Shown here: one piece after another, positions 63,830-64,000 of the stretch
How the letters are laid out: each line of letters opens with the position of its first letter
Position numbering within the stretch: position 1 is the stretch's first letter
NCBI GenBank assembly: GCA_021401465.1
Contig: JADDMT010000001.1
Span: 248,001 to 312,000, forward strand
Reading direction: 5' to 3'
DNA from: Teratosphaeria epicoccoides
Taxonomy: Eukaryota; Ascomycota; Dothideomycetes; Mycosphaerellales; Teratosphaeriaceae
DNA: 64,000 nt
Notes under the pieces: model-generated
What the model saw: only the letters and a program-made list of their open reading frames with translations
What the model was told of the DNA's origin: nothing
Database searches by the model: none
Translations under genes and position numbers: made by a program

Positions 63830-64000
63830 GATGTCTTCCGCAAGATGGGTTATTGGATCAGGGAGTGGAGATATAGCTTAGACACTTTGTTTACAGGTTA
63901 TTCAACGAGGCTACAGCGGGGCCAATGCGTCTCGGGCACAGCCGCTCGAGCATGTGCAGCTTAAGTGGAGACTTTGGTTTTGCTTTTAGCAGAAGAAAGT
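63830..64000. other. Upstream region of the Tctex gene
   Basis: The last 171 bp of the window; presumably promoter and 5' leader. Nothing specific was recognised. Confidence 0.4.

Noticed and set aside
1..64000. Secondary-metabolite cluster, CRISPR array, phage or bacterial operon
   Set aside because: No polyketide synthase, peptide synthetase or terpene synthase, no spaced repeats of CRISPR type, and widespread introns show a nuclear fungal chromosome.

Overview
This window reads as a nuclear chromosome segment of a filamentous ascomycete (Pezizomycotina). Most genes carry short introns of about 47-80 bp (a few up to 155 bp) with GT...AG ends, and many have a CTGAC/CTAAC-like branch site. 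The gene set is fungal: a GtaA-type glutaminase, an Ecm33 wall protein, a GT62 mannosyltransferase, a NirA-like Zn2Cys6 regulator and an SPX/VTC-type protein. The style suggests Dothideomycetes, possibly Mycosphaerellales, but that is an inference and no marker here proves it. There is no operon, rRNA, CRISPR array or intact transposon, and I saw no convincing tRNA.

Layout. 0-20 kb: the 3' part of a TatD nuclease, a secreted glutaminase, a small membrane protein, a GT62 Golgi mannosyltransferase, a conserved-looking protein of unknown function, the GPI wall protein Ecm33, and two F-box-like paralogues (6.1 and 18.6 kb), each broken by one in-frame stop. Intergenic spaces here are long. 19.5-32.7 kb: the alkylbase DNA glycosylase Mag1, then a head-to-head mitochondrial pair (complex III subunit Qcr7 and a mitochondrial NAD+-type carrier), a divergent RNA-binding pair (an R3H-SUZ protein and a zinc-knuckle/SR protein), and a Vtc5-like SPX protein. 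35-54 kb is the dense housekeeping block: mitoribosomal bL9m diverging from a Pch1/cyclin T-like protein, a repeat-rich GPI adhesin-like protein, a deaminase-like protein with a very large insert, a CCNDBP1-like protein diverging from Arp6, mitochondrial GatA, a Tag1-like (DUF3712) membrane protein and glutathione reductase. 55-64 kb: two small Cys-containing probable secreted proteins, a NirA-like regulator with a 29-nt micro-exon in its zinc cluster, about 2.8 kb without a convincing gene, and a Tctex-type dynein light chain.

Working together: several genes serve the mitochondrion (bL9m, GatA, Qcr7, the NAD+-type carrier, possibly isoforms of Glr1 and Mag1). Others serve the cell surface and secretory pathway (GT62, Ecm33, the repeat adhesin, the glutaminase). 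Most multi-exon models were built by joining exons at GT...AG sites so that the reading frame and family motifs are continuous; the resulting coding lengths are all multiples of three. Qcr7 and the Tctex light chain are recognisable only after splicing.

I did not find a clearly new multi-gene system. The most unusual signals are the two F-box-like paralogues with single stops in otherwise open frames, a GTCA array with roughly helical spacing near 7.5 kb, the deaminase with about 350 residues between its catalytic motifs, a 90-bp near-identical duplication in the wall-protein gene, and the NirA-like micro-exon.
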